Shown piece by piece: positions 37,859 to 46,800 of a DNA stretch of 64,000 bases. Position numbers and translations under genes: made by a program. The notes under the pieces were generated by a model. The model saw only the letters and a list, made by a program, of their open reading frames with translations, had not been told where the DNA came from and did not search any database. The number at the start of each line of letters is the position of its first letter. Position 1 is the stretch's first letter. Source of the DNA: Burkholderiales bacterium JOSHI_001 (GTDB lineage: Bacteria > Pseudomonadota > Gammaproteobacteria > Burkholderiales > Burkholderiaceae_C); assembly GCA_000244995.1 (NCBI GenBank), contig CM001438.1, forward strand, positions 4,444,096-4,508,095, in the 5' to 3' direction.

Positions 37859-38563
37859 TCACCCGTCGGGGCTGTCCGCGGTGTGGCTGGCGCGCAGCGC
37901 GCTGCCTTCGGCGACCAGGCCGTGCTCCAGCCCGTAGCGGACCAGGGCCGCCAGGTTCGGCAGTTCGAGCTTCTCGAGGATGCGGCTCTTGTGCGTGCTC
38001 ACGGTCTTGACCGACAGGTGCAGGGCGTCGCCGATGTCGGTCGGCCGTTCACCGTTGACCAAGCGGCGTGCCACCTCCAGTTCGCGGTCCGACAGTTGCG
38101 CGTGGCGAGGCGCGGCCTGGCTGCCGTGAAGCTGCATCACGATGCTCGCCGCGATGCCGGGCGTGACGTAGGCCCCGCCGTTGGCAATCTGGCCGATGGC
38201 GCCCACCAGTTCGGCGCTGGCGCCGTCCTTCGTGATGTAGCCGCGCGCGCCCGCACGGAACGCGCGCACCGCGTAGGCCTCCTCGGCATGCATGCTCAGC
38301 ACCAGGATCGGCACCCGCGGGTATTCGGCACGGATGCGCTTGATCAGGTCCAGCCCGCTCATGCCAGGCAGGGTCAGGTCGACGATGGCGAAATCGATGG
38401 GCTCGCGCCCCAGCACCTCCAGCGCCTTGAAGGCATCGCCCACCGCGGTGACGGCCCACGGCTGCCCGGCGCGCGCAAGGATGCGCTCCAGCCCTTCGCG
38501 CACGATTTCGTGGTCGTCGACGATGAGGATCTTCATCGGTCTGGCCTTGCTGGTGTCGCTCAT
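37859..38563 (-). CDS. NarL/FixJ-family response regulator
   Basis: A 234-residue two-component output protein. The receiver (about residues 10-125) has the acid pair in ILIVDDHEIV, phosphorylatable D62 in AIVDLTLPGMSG, and Lys in GYITKDGA. A LuxR-type HTH follows (about 165-225, LSDRELEVARRLVNGERPTDIGDALHLSVKTVSTHKSR, whose helices I read in order). It probably works with the multi-PAS histidine kinase 1.5 kb away (HisKA_3 kinases normally pair with NarL-type regulators). The start ATG at 38563 has GGAGGACAGG just before it; an in-frame ATG at 38536 would miss this. It diverges from the Crp/Fnr gene, with a TAGGA-N4-TCCGA site between them. Confidence 0.92.
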   Translation of the reverse strand: MSDTSKARPMKILIVDDHEIVREGLERILARAGQPWAVTAVGDAFKALEVLGREPIDFAIVDLTLPGMSGLDLIKRIRAEYPRVPILVLSMHAEEAYAVRAFRAGARGYITKDGASAELVGAIGQIANGGAYVTPGIAASIVMQLHGSQAAPRHAQLSDRELEVARRLVNGERPTDIGDALHLSVKTVSTHKSRILEKLELPNLAALVRYGLEHGLVAEGSALRASHTADSPDG

Positions 38564-38619
38564 CCTGTCCTCCGCTTGACAGCATACGCGACCCCCAATG
38601 CGGCCCATCGGCTGCGCAC

Positions 38620-38633
38620 TAGGAATCGTCCGA
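38620..38633. promoter_or_regulatory. LuxR/NarL-type inverted repeat between the response regulator and Crp/Fnr genes
   Basis: TAGGA-ATCG-TCCGA is a 5-4-5 inverted repeat with one mismatch, in the 190-base divergent control region. It may be bound by the NarL-type regulator encoded alongside. Inferred from the shape of the site only. Confidence 0.3.
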
Positions 38634-38753
38634 GTGGCTCTCGTCCTGCGCCTACGACACGCAGCGCCGCCTGCCGATTGCCGCGCCAGCGCGGTGCGGC
38701 GAACCTGCATCAAGACGAATGTGCCACTGCCGGCACGCCGACCAGGAGACCCC

Positions 38754-39599
38754 ATGGACACCATTGCCCCCTCGTTCGAACAACCGACGTCCCCGTCCAG
38801 CGGATTCGAAAGCCAGACTGAACCCAAGGCCGCGCCGCCTGGACCCCGGCTGAGCGACATGTTCGAGTTGCTCTGCGCCCAGCCCGACACCGCCGGTGCG
38901 GCACACGTGGTGCATGTCAGCCAGCTGCGCCGCGGCGGGCACGTCTTCCGGGAAGGCGCAAGGGCCGAGTTCCTGCACATTGTGCGTTCGGGCTGGTTCA
39001 AGTCCACACGCACGGGCATCGACGGCTACGAGCATGTGTTCGGCTTCCTCGGGCGCGACGACGTGCTGGGCTTCGAGGGCCTGGCGTCGAAGTGGCTGCC
39101 CTGCACTGCCGAGGCCCTGGACGTGGGCAGCGTGTTCACGGTGGCGCTGCGCGACCTCGATGTCCTGCGCAGGCAGCATCCGGCGCTGGACCAGGCGCTG
39201 CAGCAGGCGCTGGCCAAGCAGTTGCTGCGTGCCACCGAGACCGCCGACATGGTGGCAGCGGTTTCGTCGGAAGTGCGGCTGGCGCGCTTCTTGGTCTGGA
39301 TGTCGCAGCGCATGGCCGAACGCGGTGAATCGCCGCGGCGCTTCCTGTTGCGCATGACGCGGCGCGAGATCGCCAGCCTGCTGGGCGTGGCGCACGAGAC
39401 CATCAGCCGCGGCATCGGCCTGCTGGCCGATCGGGGCCAGATCCGGGTGGATTTCCGCGAGATCGAGATCCTTGATCTGCCCGGCTTGCGCGCCAGCGCC
39501 GTCAGCACACGGCGCGACCTGTCGCTGCCCGCCGAGCGGCACGCGTGGTCGGCCGCGCCGCGCGCACCGGTGCGCGAACGCATGGCCTGCCCGGCCTAG
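38754..39599 (+). CDS. Crp/Fnr-family transcriptional regulator without an iron-sulfur motif
   Basis: A 281-residue cytoplasmic regulator. A cyclic-nucleotide-fold sensing domain (about residues 50-165, with HVVHVSQLRRGGHVFREGARAEFLHIVRSGWFKS in the beta-roll) is followed by a long dimer helix. A Crp-type HTH with TRREIASLLGVAHETISRGIGLLADRG comes next, then a C-terminal extension of about 40 residues rich in Arg and Ala. FNR's four Cys are missing: only C41 (LLCAQP) and C112 (WLPC) occur near the sensor. It is thus not a classic [4Fe-4S] sensor. The start ATG at 38754 has AGGAG six bases upstream. Two FNR-like boxes 4.5 kb away between kinase and receiver genes are candidate targets. Confidence 0.9.
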   Translation: MDTIAPSFEQPTSPSSGFESQTEPKAAPPGPRLSDMFELLCAQPDTAGAAHVVHVSQLRRGGHVFREGARAEFLHIVRSGWFKSTRTGIDGYEHVFGFLGRDDVLGFEGLASKWLPCTAEALDVGSVFTVALRDLDVLRRQHPALDQALQQALAKQLLRATETADMVAAVSSEVRLARFLVWMSQRMAERGESPRRFLLRMTRREIASLLGVAHETISRGIGLLADRGQIRVDFREIEILDLPGLRASAVSTRRDLSLPAERHAWSAAPRAPVRERMACPA

Positions 39600-39621
39600 C
39601 GGCCTGGCGGCCTGGCCCCGG

Positions 39622-40002
39622 TCAAGGGCCGATGCGCCCGGCGGCGCGCGCCGCGATCCAGTCGCGGGTCTGCATGAACTCGCTGGCCTTGTCGAAGTAC
39701 ACCACCGCACCGGCCCGCAGGTAGACCCGGCGGATCTCCGGGGTTGCGATGTTCGACAGCACGATCACCTGCGTGCGCGGGTGGTGCAGCAGGACGTGGT
39801 GCAAGACGTCGATGGCGGGCTCGCCATCCAGCAGGTTGGCGTCCAGCACCACCACGTCGGGCCGCGTCGCATCGATCAGGCGCCGGGCCATGGCCACTTC
39901 CTCCGCGCATCCCACGAGTTCAACGCCCACCACGGCCCCCAACAGCCGGCCGAGACTGCGCTGGATGGCCAGCGAATCATCGACGATCAAGACCTTCAGC
40001 AC
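39622..40002 (-). CDS. Single-domain receiver protein, first of two similar copies
   Basis: A 126-residue CheY-like protein with no output domain. Acid pair in VLIVDDSLAIQRSL, phosphorylation site D in VVVLDANLLDG, Thr/Ser in VIVLSN and Lys in VYFDKASEF are in place. It ends 45 bases before the next gene's stop codon and lies downstream of the kinase in the same direction. It is similar along its length to the receiver at 43339 (shared RPDV-VLD, P-TQV, YFDKA-E and RDWI). Start GTG at 40002 gives MLKVLIVDDS; a TTG at 40023 is possible. It could be an intermediate or sink for phosphate from the nearby kinase. Confidence 0.85.
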   Translation of the reverse strand: MLKVLIVDDSLAIQRSLGRLLGAVVGVELVGCAEEVAMARRLIDATRPDVVVLDANLLDGEPAIDVLHHVLLHHPRTQVIVLSNIATPEIRRVYLRAGAVVYFDKASEFMQTRDWIAARAAGRIGP

Positions 40003-40046
40003 CGTGGCACCCCGACGGATCAAGCCAACGCATGGCGGTCAGCGTG

Positions 40047-43000
40047 TCAGGGTGGCGGTGCAATGCGTTGCGCCGACGCAAGGTCGCGTCGCCCGTCGTC
40101 CCGCGGCTGGCTGGAGACGAGCACGTGCAGCACCATGACTTCGCCATGGGCCATCGGCATGGCCAGCATGCGGTACCAGCGCAATTCGACCGCCGAGTGG
40201 CACCCGTACTCGCAGCTGAAGCTGGCCGCGCGCCCGGCGATCACGTCCTGCAATCCTTGCAGCGCCACCGCCGCGTCCGGGTCCTCGGGCACGCTGCCCC
40301 GGCAAACGTCCAGGTAGTTGACGCCCGGGCCCAGCTCGCGCGACCCCGGGCTGCCATTGCGTTCGGCGAACTCGACCCAGGCACGGTTGACGAACCGGAT
40401 GATGCCGCTGGCGTCCATCACGGCGACGCTGCAGGCCAGCGCGTCGATGACGGGCTGCAGCGATGGCGGGCCGGTGTGGGTCAGCAGGCGCGGCATCGGG
40501 GCCGCATCCAGCGCGGCCGGCGCCGAATCGTCGAATGAAGGCCCGTCCCCCGCTTCGTTCGCCGCCTCGGCAGGCGGGCCGGACAGCGGCACGATGGCCT
40601 CGACCAGGGTGCCGCCGCTGGCAAGGCGTTCAACGCGCAAACTGCCCCCTTGAGAGCGCACGCGTTCGTTCATGCCCTGCAAGCCGAAGGAACCGGGCTT
40701 GCGCCGGTCTGCGCTGCGGATGCCGCGGCCGTCGTCAAGCACGCTCAGCGCCACCTGGCCGGTGGCAAGCGCCACCAGCCGGATCACGACGCGGCCGGCT
40801 GCTGCATGTTTGGCCACGTTGTTCAAGGCCTCCTGCGCAATGCGGTACAGGCAGGTTGACAGCGCGGGCCGGTGCTTCAAGGCCTTGTCCAGGTCTTCCG
40901 CCGCGTCCAGCTCGCAGGTGATGCCGGTGCGGCGCGAAAACTGCGCTGTCAGCGTCTGCAGCGTCGGCACCAGACCGATGTCGTCGATCATCTGCGGTCG
41001 CAGGTCTTCGACGATGCGTCGTATGGAGACAATGGCGCGCATGGCCAGGGCATCCACCTCCCGCACCAGCGGCAGCTGGTCGCTGGCAGCCGCCTGAAGC
41101 CGTTCGATCAGTTCGCCCAGGTCGATGCGGATGGCGGCCAGGATCTGCTGCAAGTCGTCGTGCAACTCGCGCGCGATGCGCGACCGCTCCTGCTCCTGGA
41201 CGTGGTCCTGCGCCGCCATCAGGCGTTGCAAGGCGGCGTGCGACCTCGCCAGGTCGGCCTGGACTTCGCGGGCGGCGGTGACGTCGCGCGCCACCACCAC
41301 CGCACCGGCGACAGACCCATCCGCTGCGCGGATCGGCGCGAAGCTGTAGCTGCCGATCCAGCTTTCGCCCGTGTCGAGGCGGCGGACCAGGTACTCGATG
41401 CCCGACCCGATGTCCCCCCGCAGCGCCCGCGGCGCCGCCCACATGTCCAGCGGCGCCAGCTTGCCGTCGGGGAACCGCAGCTCGAACTTCTGCGGCGCGT
41501 CGCTCACGCTGTGGGGGCAGGCAGACCGGTCCTTGAAGCGCAGGAATCGCACGAAGGCGTCGTTGAATTCACGCAGGCGGCCGTCGGCGTCAACGATGAA
41601 GACGGCGTCGTTCATGCTGGCCAGCGCAGCTTCGAGCTTGGCCTTGCCCTGGGTCAACTCCGTCTGTTCGTGCCTGCGTTGGGTGATGTCGCGGTGGATC
41701 ACGGTGTAAAGCCGCTGGCCGTTGATCGCCAGGGTTGAAATCGACGCCTCGATGGGGAACTCGGAGCCGTCCGCGCGCAGCGCCTGCACTTCGCGGGCAA
41801 CGCCCATGTGCCGGGCCACCACGCTGCCTTCGCCGAAAGCCTGCATCGCGGCGCGGTGCTGCGCACGGCTGCGCATCGGGATGAAGCGCTCGAGCGGCGT
41901 GCCGATGATGTCTTCCACGCTGGTGCGCAGCATCGCGGCCGCCGCCCGATTCGCCTGCACGACCCGCTGTTCTTCATCCACCACCAGGATCGCATCGACC
42001 GCCGTGTCAAAAATGCCGCGCAGCTGCGCCTCGCCAAGCGCACGCGCGTCCTGCAGCGCGTTGAGCTGACGCGCCATGGCGCGCACTTCCGGCGGTCCGT
42101 CCAGCGCTGCTCGCACCGCCGACTGGCCCGCAGCCACCGCAGCGATCGCCTGGGCCAGGCCTTGGATCGGCCGTCCTATGGCGGCGCTGATGCGCCACAC
42201 CAGCAGGGCCGCCAGCAGCAGCAGGAGCGAGGCGGCCACGACGGTCTGGTACAGCCGGGAGCGGGCGTCGCCCATGGCATCCTGCTCCGGCAAGCCGGCC
42301 ACGACCTGCCAGTCGGTGAAGGGCACCGGGCGCACGGCAACCAGGCGCGGCACGCCGTCGCTGCCCATGGCGGCGCCGAAGCCTTGCTTCAGGTCGGCGA
42401 AGGGGTTCGGCTCGTTGGGTGCGGGGCGCGTGCCGATGAACGCCTGCGGTTCCAGCGAACGCAGCAGCAGCACGCGCGAAGCGTCGATCACGGAGACGAT
42501 CGCCCGCGGCGGAACCTCGCCCAGCAGGTCGGCGTTCAGCTGTCGCAGGTCAACGACCGAGGACACCGTTCCCACCAGTGCGCCGCTGACACCGCGGACC
42601 GGGTGCTGCAGGGCCGTGAACCACCGATCGGTGCCGGCCACCGTGAAGGCGCCGCTCACCGAGAATGCACCCTGGGCGGGCGCCGTCCCGGAGCGTGGCG
42701 CCGCATCGGCAATGGCCCGTGCATCCAGCGTCGGCGGTTGAACGCAGACGAGGTCCCCCCGCACATCGCGGACCGCCAGCACCGCATGCCACAGGTGCGT
42801 CCGCATGAAGACACCCAGCATCGCGTCGCATGGAACCGCATCGACGCGCTGCACATCGGGTCGTTCGGCCAGTGCCGCCAGTTCGCCGCGCAGGTGGGCG
42901 ATGAAGCGCCGCAGGTCGTCAGCGGCGCCCACCGCCATGGGCTCGACCCGGGCCCGCGCCGATTCCTCGGCCTGGCGGAACTGGCCGCAGACGAACCAGG

Positions 43001-43088
43001 CCAGCAGGCCGATCGGCAGCAGGGCAACGATCAAGGCCAGCACCAGCAGGCGCGTCCGGATGGAAAGGTTTTCGCTGGGGACAGTCAC
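40047..43088 (-). CDS. Multi-PAS histidine kinase with a PAS-like domain after the catalytic domain
   Basis: A 1,013-residue membrane sensor. TM1 lies at about residues 12-34, a large periplasmic Cache-type domain at about 40-280, TM2 at about 283-304, then HAMP-like and two PAS domains (about 360-480, IFDTAVDAILVVDEEQRVV, and 485-620, ASMNDAVFIVDADGRL). A HisKA_3 dimerisation domain (ERSRIARELHDDLQQ, H643) and HATPase_c (about 720-840) follow. A further PAS-like segment (about 880-1000, VIDALACSVAVMDASGIIRF) is placed after the ATPase, which is unusual. HisKA_3 kinases normally pair with NarL-type regulators, here the protein at 37859. The start is GTG at 43088 with GGAGG three bases upstream. 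Two FNR-like boxes lie ahead of it. Confidence 0.92.
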   Translation of the reverse strand: MTVPSENLSIRTRLLVLALIVALLPIGLLAWFVCGQFRQAEESARARVEPMAVGAADDLRRFIAHLRGELAALAERPDVQRVDAVPCDAMLGVFMRTHLWHAVLAVRDVRGDLVCVQPPTLDARAIADAAPRSGTAPAQGAFSVSGAFTVAGTDRWFTALQHPVRGVSGALVGTVSSVVDLRQLNADLLGEVPPRAIVSVIDASRVLLLRSLEPQAFIGTRPAPNEPNPFADLKQGFGAAMGSDGVPRLVAVRPVPFTDWQVVAGLPEQDAMGDARSRLYQTVVAASLLLLLAALLVWRISAAIGRPIQGLAQAIAAVAAGQSAVRAALDGPPEVRAMARQLNALQDARALGEAQLRGIFDTAVDAILVVDEEQRVVQANRAAAAMLRTSVEDIIGTPLERFIPMRSRAQHRAAMQAFGEGSVVARHMGVAREVQALRADGSEFPIEASISTLAINGQRLYTVIHRDITQRRHEQTELTQGKAKLEAALASMNDAVFIVDADGRLREFNDAFVRFLRFKDRSACPHSVSDAPQKFELRFPDGKLAPLDMWAAPRALRGDIGSGIEYLVRRLDTGESWIGSYSFAPIRAADGSVAGAVVVARDVTAAREVQADLARSHAALQRLMAAQDHVQEQERSRIARELHDDLQQILAAIRIDLGELIERLQAAASDQLPLVREVDALAMRAIVSIRRIVEDLRPQMIDDIGLVPTLQTLTAQFSRRTGITCELDAAEDLDKALKHRPALSTCLYRIAQEALNNVAKHAAAGRVVIRLVALATGQVALSVLDDGRGIRSADRRKPGSFGLQGMNERVRSQGGSLRVERLASGGTLVEAIVPLSGPPAEAANEAGDGPSFDDSAPAALDAAPMPRLLTHTGPPSLQPVIDALACSVAVMDASGIIRFVNRAWVEFAERNGSPGSRELGPGVNYLDVCRGSVPEDPDAAVALQGLQDVIAGRAASFSCEYGCHSAVELRWYRMLAMPMAHGEVMVLHVLVSSQPRDDGRRDLASAQRIAPPP

Positions 43089-43163
43089 GCGCCTCCAGAC
43101 CGGCAGCCAAGGATGTGGCGCCGCTCGCCCTGCGATTGGGCGTCGGGCCGGTCAGGCTTGTCG

Positions 43164-43177
43164 TTGACGTCGGTCAA
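43164..43177. promoter_or_regulatory. FNR/CRP-like box 1 in the kinase-receiver control region
   Basis: TTGAC-GTCG-GTCAA is a perfect 5-4-5 inverted repeat, very close to the FNR consensus TTGAT-N4-ATCAA. It lies 76 bases from the kinase start and 162 bases from the receiver start. Confidence 0.6.
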
Positions 43178-43229
43178 TGGGCACCGGGTCGCAGGGGGCG
43201 GCGGCAAGAAGGCCTGCGGCACCGGGATG

Positions 43230-43243
43230 TTGAGTGGGGTCAA
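43230..43243. promoter_or_regulatory. FNR/CRP-like box 2 in the kinase-receiver control region
   Basis: TTGAG-TGGG-GTCAA has the same 5-4-5 shape as box 1, with one non-matching base in an arm. It lies 96 bases ahead of the receiver start at 43339. Confidence 0.45.
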
Positions 43244-43338
43244 CGCCGAAAACGCACCCTGGGACACGATGTGTCGTCCCGAACCGCCAGGTTGCGCCTC
43301 AGTGGCCGGACCTTGCGCAGGCACATGGAGGCCGCAGC

Positions 43339-43722
43339 TTGAAGATCCTGATCGTCGATGACTCCGACCTGCTGCGCCGCTCCTTGTCGCGCACGCTGTC
43401 CTCGCTGCCCGGCGTGGAGGCGGTGGCGTGCGCGCGGGACATCGCGGGCGCGATCGATGCCATCCAGGCCGGGCGGCCCGATGTCCTGGTGCTGGACATC
43501 CAACTGCGCGGCAATGAACGCGGCATGGCGGTGCTTCGGTATGTGAAGCGCTTTTCGCCCGCGACGCAGGTCGCCATGCTGTCCAACTTCGGCTGGAACG
43601 CGATGCGTGAAGGTTTCGTCCAGGCAGGCGCGTCGGCCTACTTCGACAAGGCGGACGAGATCGGCGCGCTGCGCGACTGGATCGTCAACCGGGTGGAAGA
43701 CAGGAAGCCGGCGGTGGCCTGA
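43339..43722 (+). CDS. Single-domain receiver protein, second of two similar copies
   Basis: A 127-residue CheY-like receiver with no output domain. ILIVDDSDLLRRSL, phosphorylation D in VLVLDIQLRG, Ser in VAMLSNFGW and Lys in AYFDKADEI are present. The start is probably TTG at 43339: GGAGG lies seven bases ahead, and the reading matches the other copy (LKVLIVDDS). The only upstream ATG (43325) gives five codons then stop. It is divergent from the kinase, with the two FNR-like boxes in the gap. The likely role is as a second phosphate acceptor in the same network as the copy at 39622. Confidence 0.85.
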   Translation: MKILIVDDSDLLRRSLSRTLSSLPGVEAVACARDIAGAIDAIQAGRPDVLVLDIQLRGNERGMAVLRYVKRFSPATQVAMLSNFGWNAMREGFVQAGASAYFDKADEIGALRDWIVNRVEDRKPAVA

Positions 43723-43867
43723 CATTCAGCGCCGCGGGCGTTCGCCCCGGTGACCGCAAGAAGGCCTGCCGCGCCAACTGCCCCTGGTCCACCGGCCTGA
43801 GAATGGGCTCCCAAGAATCGCCGTGCAGCCCAGAAAGGCCGGTGCGCAAGCTGGCCGGAAACCCACC

Positions 43868-46800
43868 ATGACACCCCAGCCAGCCGCAAGCGCCCCCACC
43901 CGCCCCGAGCCGCAGCACCGCGCACTCACACTGCCGGTGGTGGCGGTGCTGGCCCTGGCCATGCTGCTCAGCCTGAACGGCTTCCAGCTGGCCCTGCAGT
44001 TGCCCGGCGGGCAGGGCATCGAGGACGTATTGGGCTGGACCCATCCCGATGCGATCCAGATCGCGGTGAACCACTGGCGCGGCTTGGGTTCACCCTTGCC
44101 CGACGGCCGGCCGCCCGAGCGCTGGCACATCGAGGCGGCCTACCTGTTGGTGGACACCTGGCTCTTCATGCCGCTGTACGCGGTGCTGACCTGGCTGGTC
44201 GCCCTTGCACTGCGCGCCAGCCTGCCCGAAAACACCCGGGCGCCGGGCCTGTCGCCCCTGGGCCAGGCCATGGTGGCTGGCTACCTGCCGCTGGTGTGTG
44301 GGGTGCTGGGCCTGCTGCTGGCGGTGGATGCGCTGGAAAACCTCGGCGGCAGCGTGCGGGTGGGTGTGCCGCCCTGGGTGTTCCTGGGCTGCGCCTTGGC
44401 AGGCCTGGCCATGGCCTGGGCGATGTGGGTGGCGGCCACCCACCGTGAGCCGGCGGCCCGCCGCCACGCCTGGTGGGGGCTGGGGGCGGCCTTCGGCGCC
44501 GGTGCCGCCCTGGTGGGCCGGGCCGTCATCGGCGACCTGGACCCCAGCGGCGGCAGCGCCGATCTCCTGACATGGTCCGCCTGGGCGCATGGCAAGAAGA
44601 TGGTTTTGACAGGGGCCGTGGCCGCCGTGCTGGCCGGCGGCTGGTTGTTCTGGTTGTACGGGGCCGATCGCGCACCCGACCACCTGGCGCCCGGGCAGGC
44701 GCTGCACGAACGCGCCTGGCGTGCCGCGCTGCGCAGCCGCATGGGCGCCGTGGTCTGGCGAACGCGCTACGTGATGCTGGTTCTGGCGATGTTTGCCGCC
44801 CTCACGCTGGGCCTGGACCAGTGCCGCGACGTGCTGCTGGCGCTGGCCAACGGGGCGCAGCCTTCCCGGGACGCCAAGGAGGCCGGGCTGGTGGCACCCG
44901 GCGCCTACCGCGCCGGGATGGTGGCCGTGATCGCCTTGGCGGTGGGCCTGCTGGTGCATTCCACCTGGCTGTGGGCCCGGCTGGTGTGCCGCGTGCAAAG
45001 CCAGAGCGACGTGCGGCAAACGGCTGCCAGCCTGCTGGCGGACGCCAAGGCGGCAGAGCACGACCAATGGACCGAGGTGCATGCCCGTGTCGGCCGCTTC
45101 GCCCGCTTCTGGGCCCGCGCCCTGTCCCTGGTGCCCCTGGTGTGCATCTACGCGCTGGTGGCCTTTGCGATCAGCGACGCCGTCAATGCCGCCAGCGCGC
45201 TGTCCGCTGACGGCCAGCTGGGCGACGACCTGCGGCGCACCGTGATGTGGCTGGTGGCGATCGGCGGCTGCACGGTGGGCCTGGGCGCGGTGTTCCTGAT
45301 GATGCGGCGCGTCTTGACGCTCAAGACCGACGCGCAGTACTTCAACAGCGAGGCCGGGCTCTACCTGCTGCTGCGCGGTGACGACGAAAGCCAGCGCCCG
45401 CCGCTGCCCGCGCCGGGCAACACCGGGTTCGCCCGCCTGCGCCACGCGCTGTGGCGCTTCATCCGCTTCGTGCACTTCGCCACGCCCCTGCTCAAGCCAC
45501 GCACCGTGCCCCTGATCGCGCTGGGCCTGGTGATGCTGATCCGCTATGGCCTGGCCCGGCACCCGGAAACGATGAGCATGGTGCCCGCCGCGCTGGCCCT
45601 GGTGACGCTGATGCTGGTGTGGTGGATGGGCGTGGCCGGTGCGCTGACGCTGGCCGAGGTGCGCCTGGGCCGGCCCTACGGCCTGTTCGTGGTGGCGCTG
45701 CTGGGGCTGCTGGCCGCGCTGCCGCTGGGGGTGGGCAACAACCATGTGCTGGCGCTGCAACTGCCGCCCGGCGACACGGCGGCCCTGGCCGCCCTGCGCC
45801 TGCAGGGCCTGGTCCTGGCGTCGGTGCTGGCCGCGCTGGTCGGGCTGCTGTGGTGGTTGTTCACCGCCGACCTGCCCTTCGCCCGGTGGATGCGCCGTTT
45901 CACCCGCCGGGTGCAGCGGTCGAATGTCCCGCTGCGCCAGGCCCTGGCCGGATGGGCGCGGGCCGAGCACCGGTTTGGCATCTTGCAGTCCGTGGCGCGC
46001 GGGGTCGCGCTGGTGGTCGCCCTGGGGCTGGCCTTGGCGGCGCTGCACTGGGCCGACCGGGCCGCCCCGCCGTCGCCCGCGCCCAATGAAGCGCTGGCCT
46101 GGCGCCCCCTGCCCCGCCAAGTGGGGTCGCTCGACCCCGAGGTGCAGGCCTGGATCCGCCAACTGCCGCCGCAGGCCTCGCAGGGCGTGTTCCTGGTCGC
46201 CAGCGAAGGCGGCGGCATCCGCAGCGCCTACTGGACCGCCCAGGTGCTGGCCACCTTGCGGGCGCAGCATGGCGAATTCGACCGCCGCACCTTTGCGCTG
46301 TCGGGCGTTTCCGGCGGCGCGGTGGGCATCGCGGCCTACAGCGCCTGCCTGCGCCAACTGGGGCCCCAGGGCGCCGCCCTGCCGATGGTGAACGACACCC
46401 CGGTGCAGGCCTGCCTGCGCAAGGGCTTCAGCACGCTGGACCCGCTGTCTCCCTTGCTGGGGGCCTGGTTGTTCGAAGACGCCCTGGCGCGCGTCCTGCC
46501 GGTCCCCATGGCCAGCGGCAGGGACGGCGAGGGATGGCTGCACTGCCGCCACCCCGCCTGTGGCCACCTCAGCCGCGCCTTGAGCTTCGAGCGCGAATGG
46601 ATGCGTGCGCTGCCCGCGCTGGCGCTGCCGCTCTCGGCACGACCCGGCCAGGACGGCGGCTGGGAGCCGCACCTGCTGCTCAACAGCACCTGGGTGGAGT
46701 CGGGCGAACTGGCGCCGGCCGCCAGCCTGGTGATGCCGGCCACGCAATTCCCCGCCGCGCGCGACGTGCAGCGCCACCTGGGCCGCGAGCTCAGCCTGAT

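Noticed and set aside
43325-43342. A five-codon ATG frame (MEAAA then stop) before the second receiver as a leader peptide
   Set aside because: Its GGAGG is better read as the ribosome-binding site of the TTG start at 43339. There is no regulatory pattern such as repeated codons.
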